Shown piece after piece: positions 49,459 to 58,738 of a stretch of DNA of 64,000 nt. Made by a program: the position numbers and the translations under genes. A model generated the notes under the pieces. That model was not told the origin of the DNA and did not search any database. It saw nothing but the letters and a program-made list of their open reading frames with translations. This DNA comes from Jiangella aurantiaca (lineage in GTDB: Bacteria; Actinomycetota; Actinomycetes; Jiangellales; Jiangellaceae), in contig NZ_SMLB01000006.1 of the NCBI RefSeq assembly GCF_004349105.1, positions 1 through 64,000 of the forward strand, written 5' to 3'. Every line of letters begins with the position of its first letter. Position 1 is the stretch's first letter.

Positions 49459-50994
49459 TCAGGTCGGCCGGACCGCCTGCGGGCCGTCCTCAGACTCCGC
49501 CGGTTTCTGGACGCGCCGCCGACGAGCGGAGCGCCAGACGTAGACGAGCGAGAGGACGATGAGCGCCCAGAAGACCAGAGACGCCGGCCGGGTGAAGAAG
49601 ATGGTCCAGTCGCCGTGGGTGATGGTCATGGCGCGGCGGAAGTTCGTTTCCGCCATCGGCCCGAGGATGAGCCCGAGCACCAGCGGCGACACCGGGAACT
49701 CGTGGGTGACCATGACGTAGCCCAGGATCCCGAAGACGATGGTGACGGACACGTCGGCGATCCGGTTGTTGATCGCGTACGAGCCAACCATGCAGAACAA
49801 CAGGATCACGGGGACGAGAACCTGGTTGGGAACCCGGACGACGTGAACGAACAACCGCGCCGCCAACGTCCCCAGCAGGAGGATCATGACGTTGGCGACG
49901 ATGAAGCTGGCGAAGATCGTGTAAACCAGCGACGACTGGCTACCGGTGAACAAGTCCGGCCCCGGCATCAACCCATGGATCAGGAGCCCACCAAGAAGCA
50001 CCGCGGTGCCGGCTTCACCGGGAATGCCGAGTGTGAACGTCGGAATCATCGACCCACCGACGACGGCGTTGTTCGCCGACTCCGAGGCAGCCACGCCCTG
50101 TGGGTTGCCCTCGCCGAACGGGATCCGGCCTTTCGGCCGGCGCCTCGCTTCGGAGTACGAGAGGAAGGCGCCGATGTCGGTTCCCGTACCCGGGATGGCT
50201 CCGATGCCGCTGCCGATGAGCGATCCCCGCACCAGCGTGCCGGAACTCGACCGCAGATCGTCCGCCGAGACGAGCGTACGACCGGAGATCCGCGGCCGCT
50301 CCGTGACGCCGCTGGATTCGCGCACCATGACCAGCGCCTGGGTGATGCCGAACACCCCGATGAGCACCGGGATGAGGGAGATCCCGCCGTAAAGCGCCTG
50401 CGAGCCGAACGTCAGCCGCAACTGCCCAGCGATCGGGTCGAGGCCGACCATGCCGACCACGAGACCGATCAACCCGGCAATGTAGCCCTTGAGCAGCGAC
50501 TTACCCGCGACCGCGGCGATGATTGTCAAACCATAGATCGCGAGCACGAAGAACTCGGGAGCCTGGAAGTTGAGCGCGAACCGGGCGATGACCGGCGCGA
50601 GAACACTCATCAGCAACGCCGAGACGAGACCGCCGACCGCGGACGCGAACATGGCCATGCTCAGGGCCTCACCGGCCCGGCCCTTGCGCGTCATCGGATA
50701 TCCGTCGAGGAGGGTGGCGGCCGACGCCGGAGTCCCCGGAACGTTCAGCAGGATCGCCGGAATCGAGCCGCCAGCGATGCCACCGGCGAAGACGCCCATG
50801 AGCACGGCCAGACCGGTCGCCGGCTCCATCAAGAACGTGAACGGTAGGAACAGGGCCATCGCCATCGTGGCCGTCAGCCCGGGCAGCGCCCCCACGACCA
50901 TCCCGGCCACCACCGCACCGGCGAGCGCAGCGATCAGGTGAGGGCTGGAGAACAGTGTCCCGAAGCCACCGAGAAGGGACGAGAAGATCTCCAT
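49459..50994 (-). CDS. Tripartite tricarboxylate transporter, large membrane subunit (TctA family)
   Basis: 511 aa with about 11-12 hydrophobic segments. VVGALPGLTATMAMALFLPF, GGIAGGSIPAILLNVPGTPA, SAATLLDGYPM and IGAIPGTGTDIGAFLSYSEA are hallmark TctA motifs. It forms the main channel of a secondary importer of carboxylates (citrate, tricarballylate, other carboxylates). Starts one base after the small-subunit stop. Last gene of the tctCBA-type operon. Confidence 0.93.
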   Translation of the reverse strand: MEIFSSLLGGFGTLFSSPHLIAALAGAVVAGMVVGALPGLTATMAMALFLPFTFLMEPATGLAVLMGVFAGGIAGGSIPAILLNVPGTPASAATLLDGYPMTRKGRAGEALSMAMFASAVGGLVSALLMSVLAPVIARFALNFQAPEFFVLAIYGLTIIAAVAGKSLLKGYIAGLIGLVVGMVGLDPIAGQLRLTFGSQALYGGISLIPVLIGVFGITQALVMVRESSGVTERPRISGRTLVSADDLRSSSGTLVRGSLIGSGIGAIPGTGTDIGAFLSYSEARRRPKGRIPFGEGNPQGVAASESANNAVVGGSMIPTFTLGIPGEAGTAVLLGGLLIHGLMPGPDLFTGSQSSLVYTIFASFIVANVMILLLGTLAARLFVHVVRVPNQVLVPVILLFCMVGSYAINNRIADVSVTIVFGILGYVMVTHEFPVSPLVLGLILGPMAETNFRRAMTITHGDWTIFFTRPASLVFWALIVLSLVYVWRSARRRRVQKPAESEDGPQAVRPT

Positions 50995-50995
50995 G

Positions 50996-51529
50996 TCAGC
51001 CTCCGAGGAACACGTCGATCGGGCCCGCAGGCAGCGGGACGGCGAACAGCCGCCCGAAGAAGATCATCACGACCCAGGTGATGACCACCGCGCCCCCGAG
51101 GCTCGTCCACCATCGGCGCGCCCCGGCCAGCAGGCCACCGGCGAACGCCAGACCCGTGAAGGTGACGAAGAAGCCGATCTGCTCCAACAGCAGGCCCGCA
51201 GCGGTCAAGGTTGCCACGGTCGCGATAACCCGGACGGGAAACACCGATGGCGCGCCCTCGCCCGGGGGCGCTGTGGAACGCAGCGTCTGGAACACGAGCG
51301 CGATCGCCGCCGCGGCGCAGAGAAGCGCGACCAGGATCGGGATCGCGGCGGGACCAGGCTCCCCACCCGCTCCCTCCCGGTATCCGCGCACGTCGACAGC
51401 GATGGCCACCGCGGCACCGAGTAGCAGGACCGCCATGCCCAGCGGCACCGTCAGCGGTCGGCCGGCCGCGTCGGCACGAACCACGGCGGCCGGCTGCTCG
51501 GGGGTCCCTCGACCAATGTCTCCGGCCAT
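50996..51529 (-). CDS. Tripartite tricarboxylate transporter, small membrane subunit (TctB family)
   Basis: 177 aa with four hydrophobic segments (PLGMAVLLLGAAVAIAVDV, PAAIPILVALLCAAAAIALV, VIATVATLTAAGLLLEQIGF, VVITWVVMIFFGRLFAVPLP). This is the TctB layout, including the G-P near the second helix. Lies between binding protein and TctA genes, with 3-nt and 1-nt gaps. Confidence 0.88.
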   Translation of the reverse strand: MAGDIGRGTPEQPAAVVRADAAGRPLTVPLGMAVLLLGAAVAIAVDVRGYREGAGGEPGPAAIPILVALLCAAAAIALVFQTLRSTAPPGEGAPSVFPVRVIATVATLTAAGLLLEQIGFFVTFTGLAFAGGLLAGARRWWTSLGGAVVITWVVMIFFGRLFAVPLPAGPIDVFLGG

Positions 51530-51532
51530 GGG

Positions 51533-52507
51533 CTACTCGCTCTCACGCAGCAGGTCGACGTAAAGGTCACGGGCGTCCTCGAAGAACGCCTGGAACTCTG
51601 CGGTCTCCATCACCCGAATGCCGAAGCTGTTGTTCTCCATGACGTCGGCGAACGTGTCCTCCTCAGCCATCTCCACGAACGCGTCGTTGAGTGTCGCCAC
51701 GATCTCCGGGTCCATGCCGGCCGGCCCAGCGATCCCCCGGAACGTACCGATCTCCACGTCGTAGCCCTGCTCGACGAAGGTCGGCACGTTCGGCAGCGCC
51801 TCGAGTCGTTCGGCCAGGGCAACACCGAGTAGCTTCATCTCGCCGGCCTCGACCTGAGGATGGACCTCACCGACGGAGAACGCCATCGCGTCGAGTGTTC
51901 CGCCGAGCACCGCCTGGGTAGCCGACGCGGCTCCGTCGTACGGCACGTGAGTCAGCTCGATGTCGGCGGCCCGTTCGATCGCGGTCGTGGCGAGGTCCCA
52001 CGCGAGACCTGGCCCGGAGTTGCCGACCGAGATCGCTCCAGGATCCGCCTTCGCGTCGGCGATGAACTCCTCGAAGGTGTCCCAGGGCGCGTCCGCCCGC
52101 ACGGCGAGCGCCGCGGGATCCTCGTTGAGCAGCGTGATGAGTGTGAAGTCGTCCAGGCCGAAGTCGTACAGCCCCTGTTCGTCCAGGAACCCGATCTCAG
52201 GCGACACCATCGTGAGCGTGTAACCGTCCGGTTGCGTCGCGTGCGCGATCTCGCCCCAGCCGACCGCGCCGGAGCTGCCGGGCTTGTTCACGACGTTGAT
52301 GGGCCTCCCGAGGTGGTCCTCAGCTGTCTGTGCGAAGGCCCGCATCATCACGTCGGTGCCGCCGCCGGCACTCCAGGCCACAACGGCCGTGATCGGTTTG
52401 GTCGGGAAGTCCGACTCCCCGCCGGCACCGCTTCCGCCCGTTGCCGTATCGGCACAAGCCGACAACAGCAGACAGGCCGCGGCGGCCAAAATGAACTTCG
52501 TACGCAT
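51533..52507 (-). CDS. Tripartite tricarboxylate transporter substrate-binding protein (TctC/Bug family)
   Basis: 324 aa from ATG 52507 (AAGGGATCACC before it). Lipoprotein signal LLLSACADT. The mature domain begins FPTKPITAVVAWSAGGGTDV MM, with VNKPGSSGAVGWGEIA, GNSGPGLAWDLA, VPYDGAASATQAVLGGTLDA and NVPTFVEQGYDVEIGTF, all Bug-family motifs. It binds the carboxylate outside the membrane for TctBA. No regulator is adjacent on this strand. Confidence 0.93.
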   Translation of the reverse strand: MRTKFILAAAACLLLSACADTATGGSGAGGESDFPTKPITAVVAWSAGGGTDVMMRAFAQTAEDHLGRPINVVNKPGSSGAVGWGEIAHATQPDGYTLTMVSPEIGFLDEQGLYDFGLDDFTLITLLNEDPAALAVRADAPWDTFEEFIADAKADPGAISVGNSGPGLAWDLATTAIERAADIELTHVPYDGAASATQAVLGGTLDAMAFSVGEVHPQVEAGEMKLLGVALAERLEALPNVPTFVEQGYDVEIGTFRGIAGPAGMDPEIVATLNDAFVEMAEEDTFADVMENNSFGIRVMETAEFQAFFEDARDLYVDLLRESE

Positions 52508-52666
52508 GGTGATCCCTTCGTCATTGGAGGCTTGGGATGCGTTTGGGACGGTGATCAGACGAGGCCGGCACCGCACAGGTGGACGGAAGCGCGCTGAAGG
52601 CCACAGCGGTACGACGCGCCCGACGACGCAGCCCAGTGGGTGTGACTCGGCCGTCTGCGCCTGGCT

Positions 52667-52888
52667 GTGATCTGGACCATGGTTCCGCTGAGCGCGACCG
52701 CGCGGCTGCGCCGGGTCAGTCTCATGGTCTGCTCCGATGCCTTGGCTAACGGGGGGACAGGAGACGCACGGCTCACCCGAGTTCTCGCCGAGGCCCTGGC
52801 CGACGGTCCGGTGTCCATGGAGTCTCGCCTCGACTTCACGCTGACGACGCTGTTGGCCGGCTTCGAGGCGCTGCTGCCCGCACGGTGA
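52667..52888 (+). pseudogene. Possible TetR-family C-terminal remnant
   Basis: The frame encodes RLRRVSLMVCSDALANGGTG and LADGPVSMESRLDFTLTTLL, then AGFEALLPAR, resembling the last helices of a TetR effector domain. No DNA-binding domain or ribosome binding site is present, and the end overlaps the convergent oxidoreductase gene by 53 nt. No other gene is seen between 52508 and 52836. Confidence 0.3.
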
Positions 52889-54263
52889 CGCCGTCGCGTG
52901 CGCCGAGCACCCCGCGGCGGCGCAGCCGGTCTTGCAGCTGCGGCACGTCGAGCGCCGCGACCGTCGTGCCGCCGTCTGCGGCCAGCGCCGCCGCGACACC
53001 GGCGGCCTCGCCGGTCGCGAAGCAGGTGCCGGTGATGCGCACCGAGCCGTTGCCCTCGTGGGTCGACGACACGCACCGGCCGGCCACCAGCACGTTGTCG
53101 AGGTCGCGCGGCACGAGGCAGCCGAAGGGGAGGTCGTAGGACGAGGCGATGGTGTCGGCGTGCTCCAGTCCGGGTGCGTTCGCGTCGTGGATGTCGATCG
53201 GGAACGCGCCGGTGCCGATGCTGTCGGGGTGACGGCGCCCCGACACGACGTCGTCGCGGGTGAGCGTGGCCAGTCCGACGACGCGGCGCGACTCGCGCAC
53301 GCCCAGCCGGTCGGCCACCGCTGCGAGGTAGGCGTCGCGGCCGCCCGGCACCAGCCGCCGGAACCAGCGCACGACCTCGAGGACCTGTGTCGACAGCCGC
53401 AGGTACGCCGCGCCGGCGTCGAGCCCGGCGCCGGGCCACGGCACCCGCGTGACGTTGAGGACGGCCTCGCCGCGCCGCGGCCAGCCGGCCAGGTGCAACT
53501 CGGTGCGGCGCAGCTCCAGCAGGCCCTGGCGGTGGCCGGTCTCGAGCAGCGTCCCGAAGCCCCACAGGTTGACGCACTCGTCGTCCGGCGACCCGACGGC
53601 GTTGCCCGGCCGCAGGTCGTCCGGGTGATCCGCGGCGTAGGCGAGCAGCGCCGCGAAGTCGACGCCGCCGAGCTTGAGCAGCAGTGACGCCGGCTGCCGG
53701 TGCGGCACGTCGTCGTGTACCGCCGCGCCGGCCAGCGCGGCCAGCACCGCGTCGCCGCTGGCATCGACGAACATCCGCGCGGTGATGCGCCGCCGCCCGT
53801 CGGGCGCCTCGACGTCGAGGCCGCGGACCCGGCGCCCGTCAGTGTCCACTGCGACCACCGGGCAGTGCAGCAGCACCTGGACCCCGGCGTCGGCCAGCAG
53901 TGTCGCCTCGGCCATCGCCAGCTCGGCGTGGTTCACCGGCGTGCGGGTGGCGGTATAGCCGACGTCGTCCGGGATGTGACCCGGGGTGCCGCCGTACTGG
54001 CGCAGGCGGTCGACGATGCGCTGGCCGACGCCGCCGACCACCTGGTCGCCGCGGACGTCGTGGAAGCCGGCGCTGTGCTCCAGCAGCTGCCAGGCCAGCG
54101 TGCCGCCGACGTGGCCGGAGGCCTCCGCCAGTACGGTGCGGGCGCCGGACTCCGCGGCGGCGACCGCGGCCGCGACGCCGGCCGATCCGGCGCCGGCCAC
54201 GACGACGTCGGCGTCCAGGGCGGACGTGGGGTCGGTCATGCGAGCGTCCTCTCCAGTCGTCAT
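52836..54263 (-). CDS. FAD-dependent oxidoreductase (FAD_oxidored, PF12831 type)
   Basis: 475 aa from ATG 54263, overlapping the permease stop (ATGA); ATG 54239 with GAGAGGA upstream is an alternative. The dinucleotide-binding motif VVVAGAGSAGVAAAVAAAES and later FVDASGDAVLAALAGA and LPFGCLVPRDLDNVLVAGRC with TGTCFATGEAAGVAAALAA are diagnostic of the family found with polysaccharide and sugar-acid loci. It likely oxidises the imported compound in the cytosol. Last gene of the binding protein-permease-permease operon. The extreme C-terminus is low-complexity. Confidence 0.87.
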   Translation of the reverse strand: MTTGEDARMTDPTSALDADVVVAGAGSAGVAAAVAAAESGARTVLAEASGHVGGTLAWQLLEHSAGFHDVRGDQVVGGVGQRIVDRLRQYGGTPGHIPDDVGYTATRTPVNHAELAMAEATLLADAGVQVLLHCPVVAVDTDGRRVRGLDVEAPDGRRRITARMFVDASGDAVLAALAGAAVHDDVPHRQPASLLLKLGGVDFAALLAYAADHPDDLRPGNAVGSPDDECVNLWGFGTLLETGHRQGLLELRRTELHLAGWPRRGEAVLNVTRVPWPGAGLDAGAAYLRLSTQVLEVVRWFRRLVPGGRDAYLAAVADRLGVRESRRVVGLATLTRDDVVSGRRHPDSIGTGAFPIDIHDANAPGLEHADTIASSYDLPFGCLVPRDLDNVLVAGRCVSSTHEGNGSVRITGTCFATGEAAGVAAALAADGGTTVAALDVPQLQDRLRRRGVLGARDGVTVRAAAPRSRPTASSA

Positions 54264-55114
54264 CCCTTCACACTCCCCGACGTGATGCCCTTCTCGAACA
54301 GCCGCTGCAGCAGCGAGAAGATCACGACGATCGGCAGCGTCACCAGGGTGCCGAGCGCCATGATGGCGCCCCAGCGGATGTCGAACGACGTCACGTAGCC
54401 GGCGATGGCCACCGGCACGGTCATGGTGTCGCCCTGGGTGAGCACGCTGGCGAACAGGTACTCGTCCCAGGACAGGATGAACACGAACAGCGCGGTCGTG
54501 GCCAGGCCGGTCCGCAGCAACGGCACGGTGATCAGCGCGAACGCCCGCAGCTGGCTGCAGCCGTCGACAAGCGCGGCCTCCTCCAGCTCACGCGGCACTG
54601 ACTCGACGAACGACTTCATCAGCCAGATCGCCAGCGGCAGCGTCGTGGCCAGGTGCGCGACGACGAGGCCGCTGAGGTTGCCGACCAGCCCGAGCACCGA
54701 GAGCATGAGATACACCGGCACCAGCAGCAGGATCGCCGGGAACAGGTACGCCACGACCAGGCTGCCCAGCAGCGTTCGGCGGCCGGGGAAGTCGAACCGG
54801 GTCAGCGCGTACGCGGCCAGCGTGCCGATGGTGACCGCGATCAGCGTGGTCGCGACCGAGACGGTGAAGCTGTTGGCGAACCAACGCAGCACGTCGCTGC
54901 CGGCGAAAACCTCCTCGTACCACCGGCCGGTCCAGCCGCGCGGCATCACCTGCGGCGGCTTCTGGAACAGCTCCGCCGGCGGCCGGAACGAGCTCAGCAC
55001 CATCCAGACGATCGGCCCGCAGGCGAACAGCACGATCAGGGCGAGGGCGACGACCCGCCAGACGCGGCCCGCGGTCGTCGTCAGGGTGCTGCCGGCAGTG
55101 GTGGTGGCGCTCAT
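54260..55114 (-). CDS. ABC transporter permease (MalG-type, CUT1)
   Basis: 284 aa; six helices, EAA loop LEEAALVDGCSQLRAFALIT, C-terminal FEKGITSGSVKG. Start overlaps the upstream permease stop (ATGA). Partner of the MalF-type permease at 55111. Confidence 0.92.
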   Translation of the reverse strand: MSATTTAGSTLTTTAGRVWRVVALALIVLFACGPIVWMVLSSFRPPAELFQKPPQVMPRGWTGRWYEEVFAGSDVLRWFANSFTVSVATTLIAVTIGTLAAYALTRFDFPGRRTLLGSLVVAYLFPAILLLVPVYLMLSVLGLVGNLSGLVVAHLATTLPLAIWLMKSFVESVPRELEEAALVDGCSQLRAFALITVPLLRTGLATTALFVFILSWDEYLFASVLTQGDTMTVPVAIAGYVTSFDIRWGAIMALGTLVTLPIVVIFSLLQRLFEKGITSGSVKG

Positions 55115-56052
55115 GCGGCCCTCCGAAGCTTGCGGACGACCACGACGACCGCGGCCAGCGCGAACAGCGTCAGGCCGGTGACGGTGGCGACCGCGGCCGC
55201 GTAGCCGAGCCGGAACTCGCCCATGACGATCTTGTAGATGTAGGTGGGGATGATGTCGCTGGAGTTGACCGGTCCGCCGCGGGTGGTCAGCCAGATCAGC
55301 TCGAAGTACATGAGCGTCCAGATGCCACGCAGCGCGACCAGCGCGATCACCGCGCCGCGCAGGTTCGGCAGCGTGATGCTCCAGAACTCGCGCAGCGGCC
55401 CGGCGCCGTCGACCTTCGCGGCCTCGTACTGCTGCTGGTCGATGCCCTGCAGGGAGGCCCAGAAGACCAGCATCGCGAACGGGAACCCGCGCCAGACGTT
55501 GATGACGATGACCGTCCACAACGACGCCGACTCCATGCCCAGCGGGCTGGTGCCGTCGGGCACGACGCCGAGACTCTGCAAGCCCGAGCCGAGGATGCCG
55601 TAGCTGCCGTCGAGCATCCACGTCCAGATGAGCGCGCTGGCGATGACCGGCACGACGTAGGGCAGCAGGAGCAACTGGCGGATCCAGCGCATGCCCTTCC
55701 ACGGCTGGTCGATCAGCAGCGCCGCCAGCAGGCCCAGGCCCAGCTGCCCGGCCAGGCAGGCGACGGTCCAGAGCAGGGTGCGCCCGACGGTGCTGCGCAG
55801 CGTCTCGTCGCCGGCCAACTCGCGCAGGTTGGCCAGCCCGACGTACTCGGTGCGGCCGGTGAGCAGGTCGACGGAGAAGAAGGTCGTGCGGATGTTCTCG
55901 AAGATCGGGTAGGCCAGCACGGCGAGGAAGAGCAGTGTCGCCGGCAGCGCGAACATGATGCCGAGGCGTCGCTCCCGGGCCCGGATCGAGCCGTGCCGCC
56001 GCTGCCTGCGAGGCACGGCGCGCGCCGGCGGTGCCGTCGACGTCGTCGTCAT
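55111..56052 (-). CDS. ABC transporter permease (MalF-type, CUT1)
   Basis: About 313 aa from ATG 56052, chosen for GAGGAG 7 nt upstream; ATG 56088 overlapping the binding-protein stop is in frame. Arg-rich leader, six helices, EAA loop YEAAKVDGAGPLREFWSITL. Second gene of the operon. Confidence 0.9.
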   Translation of the reverse strand: MTTTSTAPPARAVPRRQRRHGSIRARERRLGIMFALPATLLFLAVLAYPIFENIRTTFFSVDLLTGRTEYVGLANLRELAGDETLRSTVGRTLLWTVACLAGQLGLGLLAALLIDQPWKGMRWIRQLLLLPYVVPVIASALIWTWMLDGSYGILGSGLQSLGVVPDGTSPLGMESASLWTVIVINVWRGFPFAMLVFWASLQGIDQQQYEAAKVDGAGPLREFWSITLPNLRGAVIALVALRGIWTLMYFELIWLTTRGGPVNSSDIIPTYIYKIVMGEFRLGYAAAVATVTGLTLFALAAVVVVVRKLRRAA

Positions 56053-56084
56053 GGGCGTCTCCTCGTGGCGGAGGTCGGATCGGG

Positions 56085-57443
56085 TCATTGCTGGCGGACG
56101 AGACGGCGCAGGTCGGCGTCGATGGCGTCGACGGCCTCGGCCGCGGTGATGCGCCCGGCGGCGGCGGACTGCAGATGGTCGCCGATGAACGTGGTCGCCT
56201 CGATCTGGCCGGCCAGCGGGTTCAGACCGGCCTCCATGCCGTAGCGGTACCAGCGCGGGAGCTCGACCTCGCGGATGGTCTCGATCTCGGCCGCGAACCG
56301 CTGGACCATCGGGTGGGACCGGTAGGTCGGCGAGTCCGCGGCGCTCTGTGTCGCAGGCAGCGCGAAGACCGGCCGGGTGTTCGTGCGCTCTGCCACCAGC
56401 TCGGGCTGCAGCAGGCAGCCGACGACGTCCTTCGCGGCGGCCTCGCGGCGCGGGTTGCTGGCGCCGATCATGTAGTAGTAGCCGCCGCCGAGGATCCCGC
56501 CGGGCTCGTCACCGGTCTCCGGCGTGGGCAGCGGGAAGGAGCTGATCTCGTCGAGCAGGTCAGGGTTCTGCTCGGCGGCCATGCCGACCACGGCGCCGAA
56601 GTCCATGACCATCGCCAGGTCGCCGTCGGCGAACGCGGTGCGGAACTCGTTCCAGCCCCAGGTCCGCGCCTCCGGCGGCGAGGCCGCGTCATAGAGATCG
56701 AGCATGTACTGGGTCGCCTCGACGGCCGCCTCGCGGTCGCGGTCGAAGGCGTACTCGCCGGTGTCAGGGTCGAACGTGTACACGCCGTTGGCGTAGAGGA
56801 ACTGGTAGTACGTCTGCGGCGCCACCAGCGCCGAGCCCAGCGGCACGGCGAACCCGCGGGTCTCGCCGTCGACACGATCGACCGCCCGGGCCACGTCCAG
56901 CAGTTCGTCCCACGACGTCGGGACCTCGACGCCGGCGGCTTCGAACAGATCCTTGCGGTACCAGACCTCCTGGTGCAGCGCCCAGTCCGGCACACCCCAC
57001 ACGTGGTCGTCCTTGGTGGCCGCGTGCAGGAACGACGCGATGAAGTCGTAGCGGCCGTGCTCGTCGATGACGTCGTCGACCGGAGTGAGGTAGCCGCCGG
57101 CCTCGCCGAAGGAGATGGCCCCTTCGATGGTGTTCATGATGTCCGGTCCCTGGCCGCCGCGGAACGCCGTGACCATGCGGGCGTACATGCTGTCGAACGG
57201 CACCGCCTCGAACTCGATGCTGACGTCGTCCAGCTCTGCCACGCACGAGCGCGCCTGCTCCTCGATGACGCCGGCCTGCGCGTCGACGGTGAGATTGGTC
57301 CAGAACCGAAGCTCGATCGGCCCGCTCTCCGACGTCGGGTTGTTGTTGCCGACCTGCGGGCTGGGCGGACTGCATGCGGCCGCGATCAGGACCACGGTGC
57401 CGCTGAGCGCCAGTGCGCAGGCGGACCGGGTCAGTCTGCTCAT
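56085..57443 (-). CDS. ABC transporter sugar-binding lipoprotein (CUT1)
   Basis: 452 aa with lipobox LIAAACSPP. Family 1 binding-protein features: ELRFWTNLTVDAQAGVIEEQ, FRGGQGPDIMNTIEGAISFG, YFLYANGVYTF-type region and YYYMIGASNPRREAAAKDVV. First gene of the minus-strand arm of a divergent locus. Its promoter has TTGACA, a 17-bp spacer and a perfect palindromic operator at the start of transcription. Confidence 0.92.
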   Translation of the reverse strand: MSRLTRSACALALSGTVVLIAAACSPPSPQVGNNNPTSESGPIELRFWTNLTVDAQAGVIEEQARSCVAELDDVSIEFEAVPFDSMYARMVTAFRGGQGPDIMNTIEGAISFGEAGGYLTPVDDVIDEHGRYDFIASFLHAATKDDHVWGVPDWALHQEVWYRKDLFEAAGVEVPTSWDELLDVARAVDRVDGETRGFAVPLGSALVAPQTYYQFLYANGVYTFDPDTGEYAFDRDREAAVEATQYMLDLYDAASPPEARTWGWNEFRTAFADGDLAMVMDFGAVVGMAAEQNPDLLDEISSFPLPTPETGDEPGGILGGGYYYMIGASNPRREAAAKDVVGCLLQPELVAERTNTRPVFALPATQSAADSPTYRSHPMVQRFAAEIETIREVELPRWYRYGMEAGLNPLAGQIEATTFIGDHLQSAAAGRITAAEAVDAIDADLRRLVRQQ

Positions 57444-57529
57444 CGTGTGACTCCGATGCTCGGGTGAACGGCGAGGGCGGCGACGTACGGCACGCCCCGA
57501 ATTCAGGTCTCCGTCTCGTGGACGGCAGA

Positions 57530-57543
57530 TGTCACCGGTGACA
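57530..57543. promoter_or_regulatory. Perfect palindrome TGTCACCGGTGACA, operator 1
   Basis: On the minus strand a consensus -35 TTGACA (57574-57569) is followed after 17 bp by CAAAGT, and the palindrome then covers the expected transcription start of the binding-protein operon. The CpG-centred palindrome is typical of LacI-family sites. Confidence 0.8.
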
Positions 57544-57669
57544 CGACTTTGAAGCCATGGCGGCGATCTGTCAAGGCCGGCCCGAGGGAGTGGTCCGGAC
57601 GGTCGAGCGGCCGCCACCCTCGTCATATCAGTGAAATAGCAGGTCACGACGAATACTGCGCCTGTGGCA

Positions 57670-57699
57670 TTGACAAGTGCCGTGCTTCCCGGTGACCAT
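57670..57699 (+). promoter_or_regulatory. Promoter of the DHDPS/LacI/Dak operon
   Basis: -35 TTGACA (57670-57675) and -10 GACCAT (57694-57699, 18-bp spacer), with operator 2 immediately downstream over the expected start of transcription. Confidence 0.55.
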
Positions 57700-57707
57700 G
57701 GCAGCGA

Positions 57708-57721
57708 TGTCACCGGTGACA
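57708..57721. promoter_or_regulatory. Perfect palindrome TGTCACCGGTGACA, operator 2
   Basis: Identical to operator 1, and both are preceded by GA. Centre-to-centre distance is 178 bp. Sits just after the plus-strand promoter and 42 bp before the DHDPS-family gene. Confidence 0.8.
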
Positions 57722-57762
57722 TTCATCGCTCTGATCCATGCTCGACGAGAGGACCCGCCTCC

Positions 57763-58653
57763 ATGTCGTTGAATCTCCACGGCGTCATCCCGCCGCTGGT
57801 CACGCCGTTCGACAGCGACGAGAACGTCGACGTCGACCTGCTGCGCGCCGAGGTGCGTCACCACCTCGACGCCGGTGTGCCGGGACTGTGCGTCACGGGC
57901 AGCACCGGTGACGGCCAGATGCTGTCGGCCGAGGCATCGGTGGCCGTCGCCCGGGCCGCGGTCGAGGAGGCGGCTGGAGCGGTGCCCGTCATCGCCGGCA
58001 TCATCCGCGATTCCACCGCCGAGGTCATCCGCTACGGGCTGGCGCTCAAGGAGACCGGTGTCGACGCGCTGCAGGTCACCCCGGTCCACTACCTCTTCCA
58101 GCCCGACGAGGCGACCACCGTCGACTACTACCGGCGCATCGCCGAGGCCACCGGGCTGCCGATCGTCGTCTACAACGTCATCCCGTACGCGCTCATCCCG
58201 GCGCCGACGGTCCTGCGGGTGCTGAACGAGATCCCGTCCGTCGTCGCCGTCAAGCAGTCCGGCGGCAACATCCACCAGCTCGCCGACCTCCTGCACGCCG
58301 ACCCCGCGGGCGGCACCGTCCTGACCGCCGTCGACGACCTGCTGTACCCCGCGTACCTGCTCGGCGCGAAGGGCGCCATCAGCGCCACGTTGACTGTGGT
58401 GCCCGAGCTGGCCGTGGCGCAGTGGGACGCCGTCCAGGCCGGCGACCACCGGACGGCGCTGGCGATCCACAACAAGCTGCTGCCGGTCTGGCGATCCATC
58501 GACGGGCCCAACATGACCGTCCGCATCAAGGCGGCGCTGCGGCTGCAGGGCCGCGACGGCGGCCTCGGCGCGAGCCCGCTGACCCCCGTCGGCGATGCCG
58601 AGCGCGAGGCCATCGCGACGGCGCTGACGGCGGCCGGGGTCGCGGTCGTCTGA
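57763..58653 (+). CDS. DHDPS/NAL-family aldolase or dehydratase
   Basis: 296 aa, GAGAGGA before ATG 57763. GVIPPLVTPFDSDENVDVDL and VTGSTGDGQMLSAEASVAVA begin the (beta/alpha)8 barrel. The catalytic Tyr is in VVYNVIPYALIP and the Schiff-base Lys in VVAVKQSGGNIH. The usual GTTGE loop is GSTGDG, indicating a substrate other than that of DapA. The family includes 2-keto-3-deoxy sugar acid aldolases and dehydratases. Followed by LacI and dihydroxyacetone-kinase-like genes, it probably cleaves or dehydrates a sugar-acid intermediate (inference). Confidence 0.88.
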   Translation: MSLNLHGVIPPLVTPFDSDENVDVDLLRAEVRHHLDAGVPGLCVTGSTGDGQMLSAEASVAVARAAVEEAAGAVPVIAGIIRDSTAEVIRYGLALKETGVDALQVTPVHYLFQPDEATTVDYYRRIAEATGLPIVVYNVIPYALIPAPTVLRVLNEIPSVVAVKQSGGNIHQLADLLHADPAGGTVLTAVDDLLYPAYLLGAKGAISATLTVVPELAVAQWDAVQAGDHRTALAIHNKLLPVWRSIDGPNMTVRIKAALRLQGRDGGLGASPLTPVGDAEREAIATALTAAGVAVV

Positions 58654-58738
58654 GCGAGCCGGCCCGGTCCGGTGCGCCGGTACGATCCGGTGATCATCGG
58701 GCCGGACGGTCCCGCTCACGGCAGGTACTGGAGGTCCC

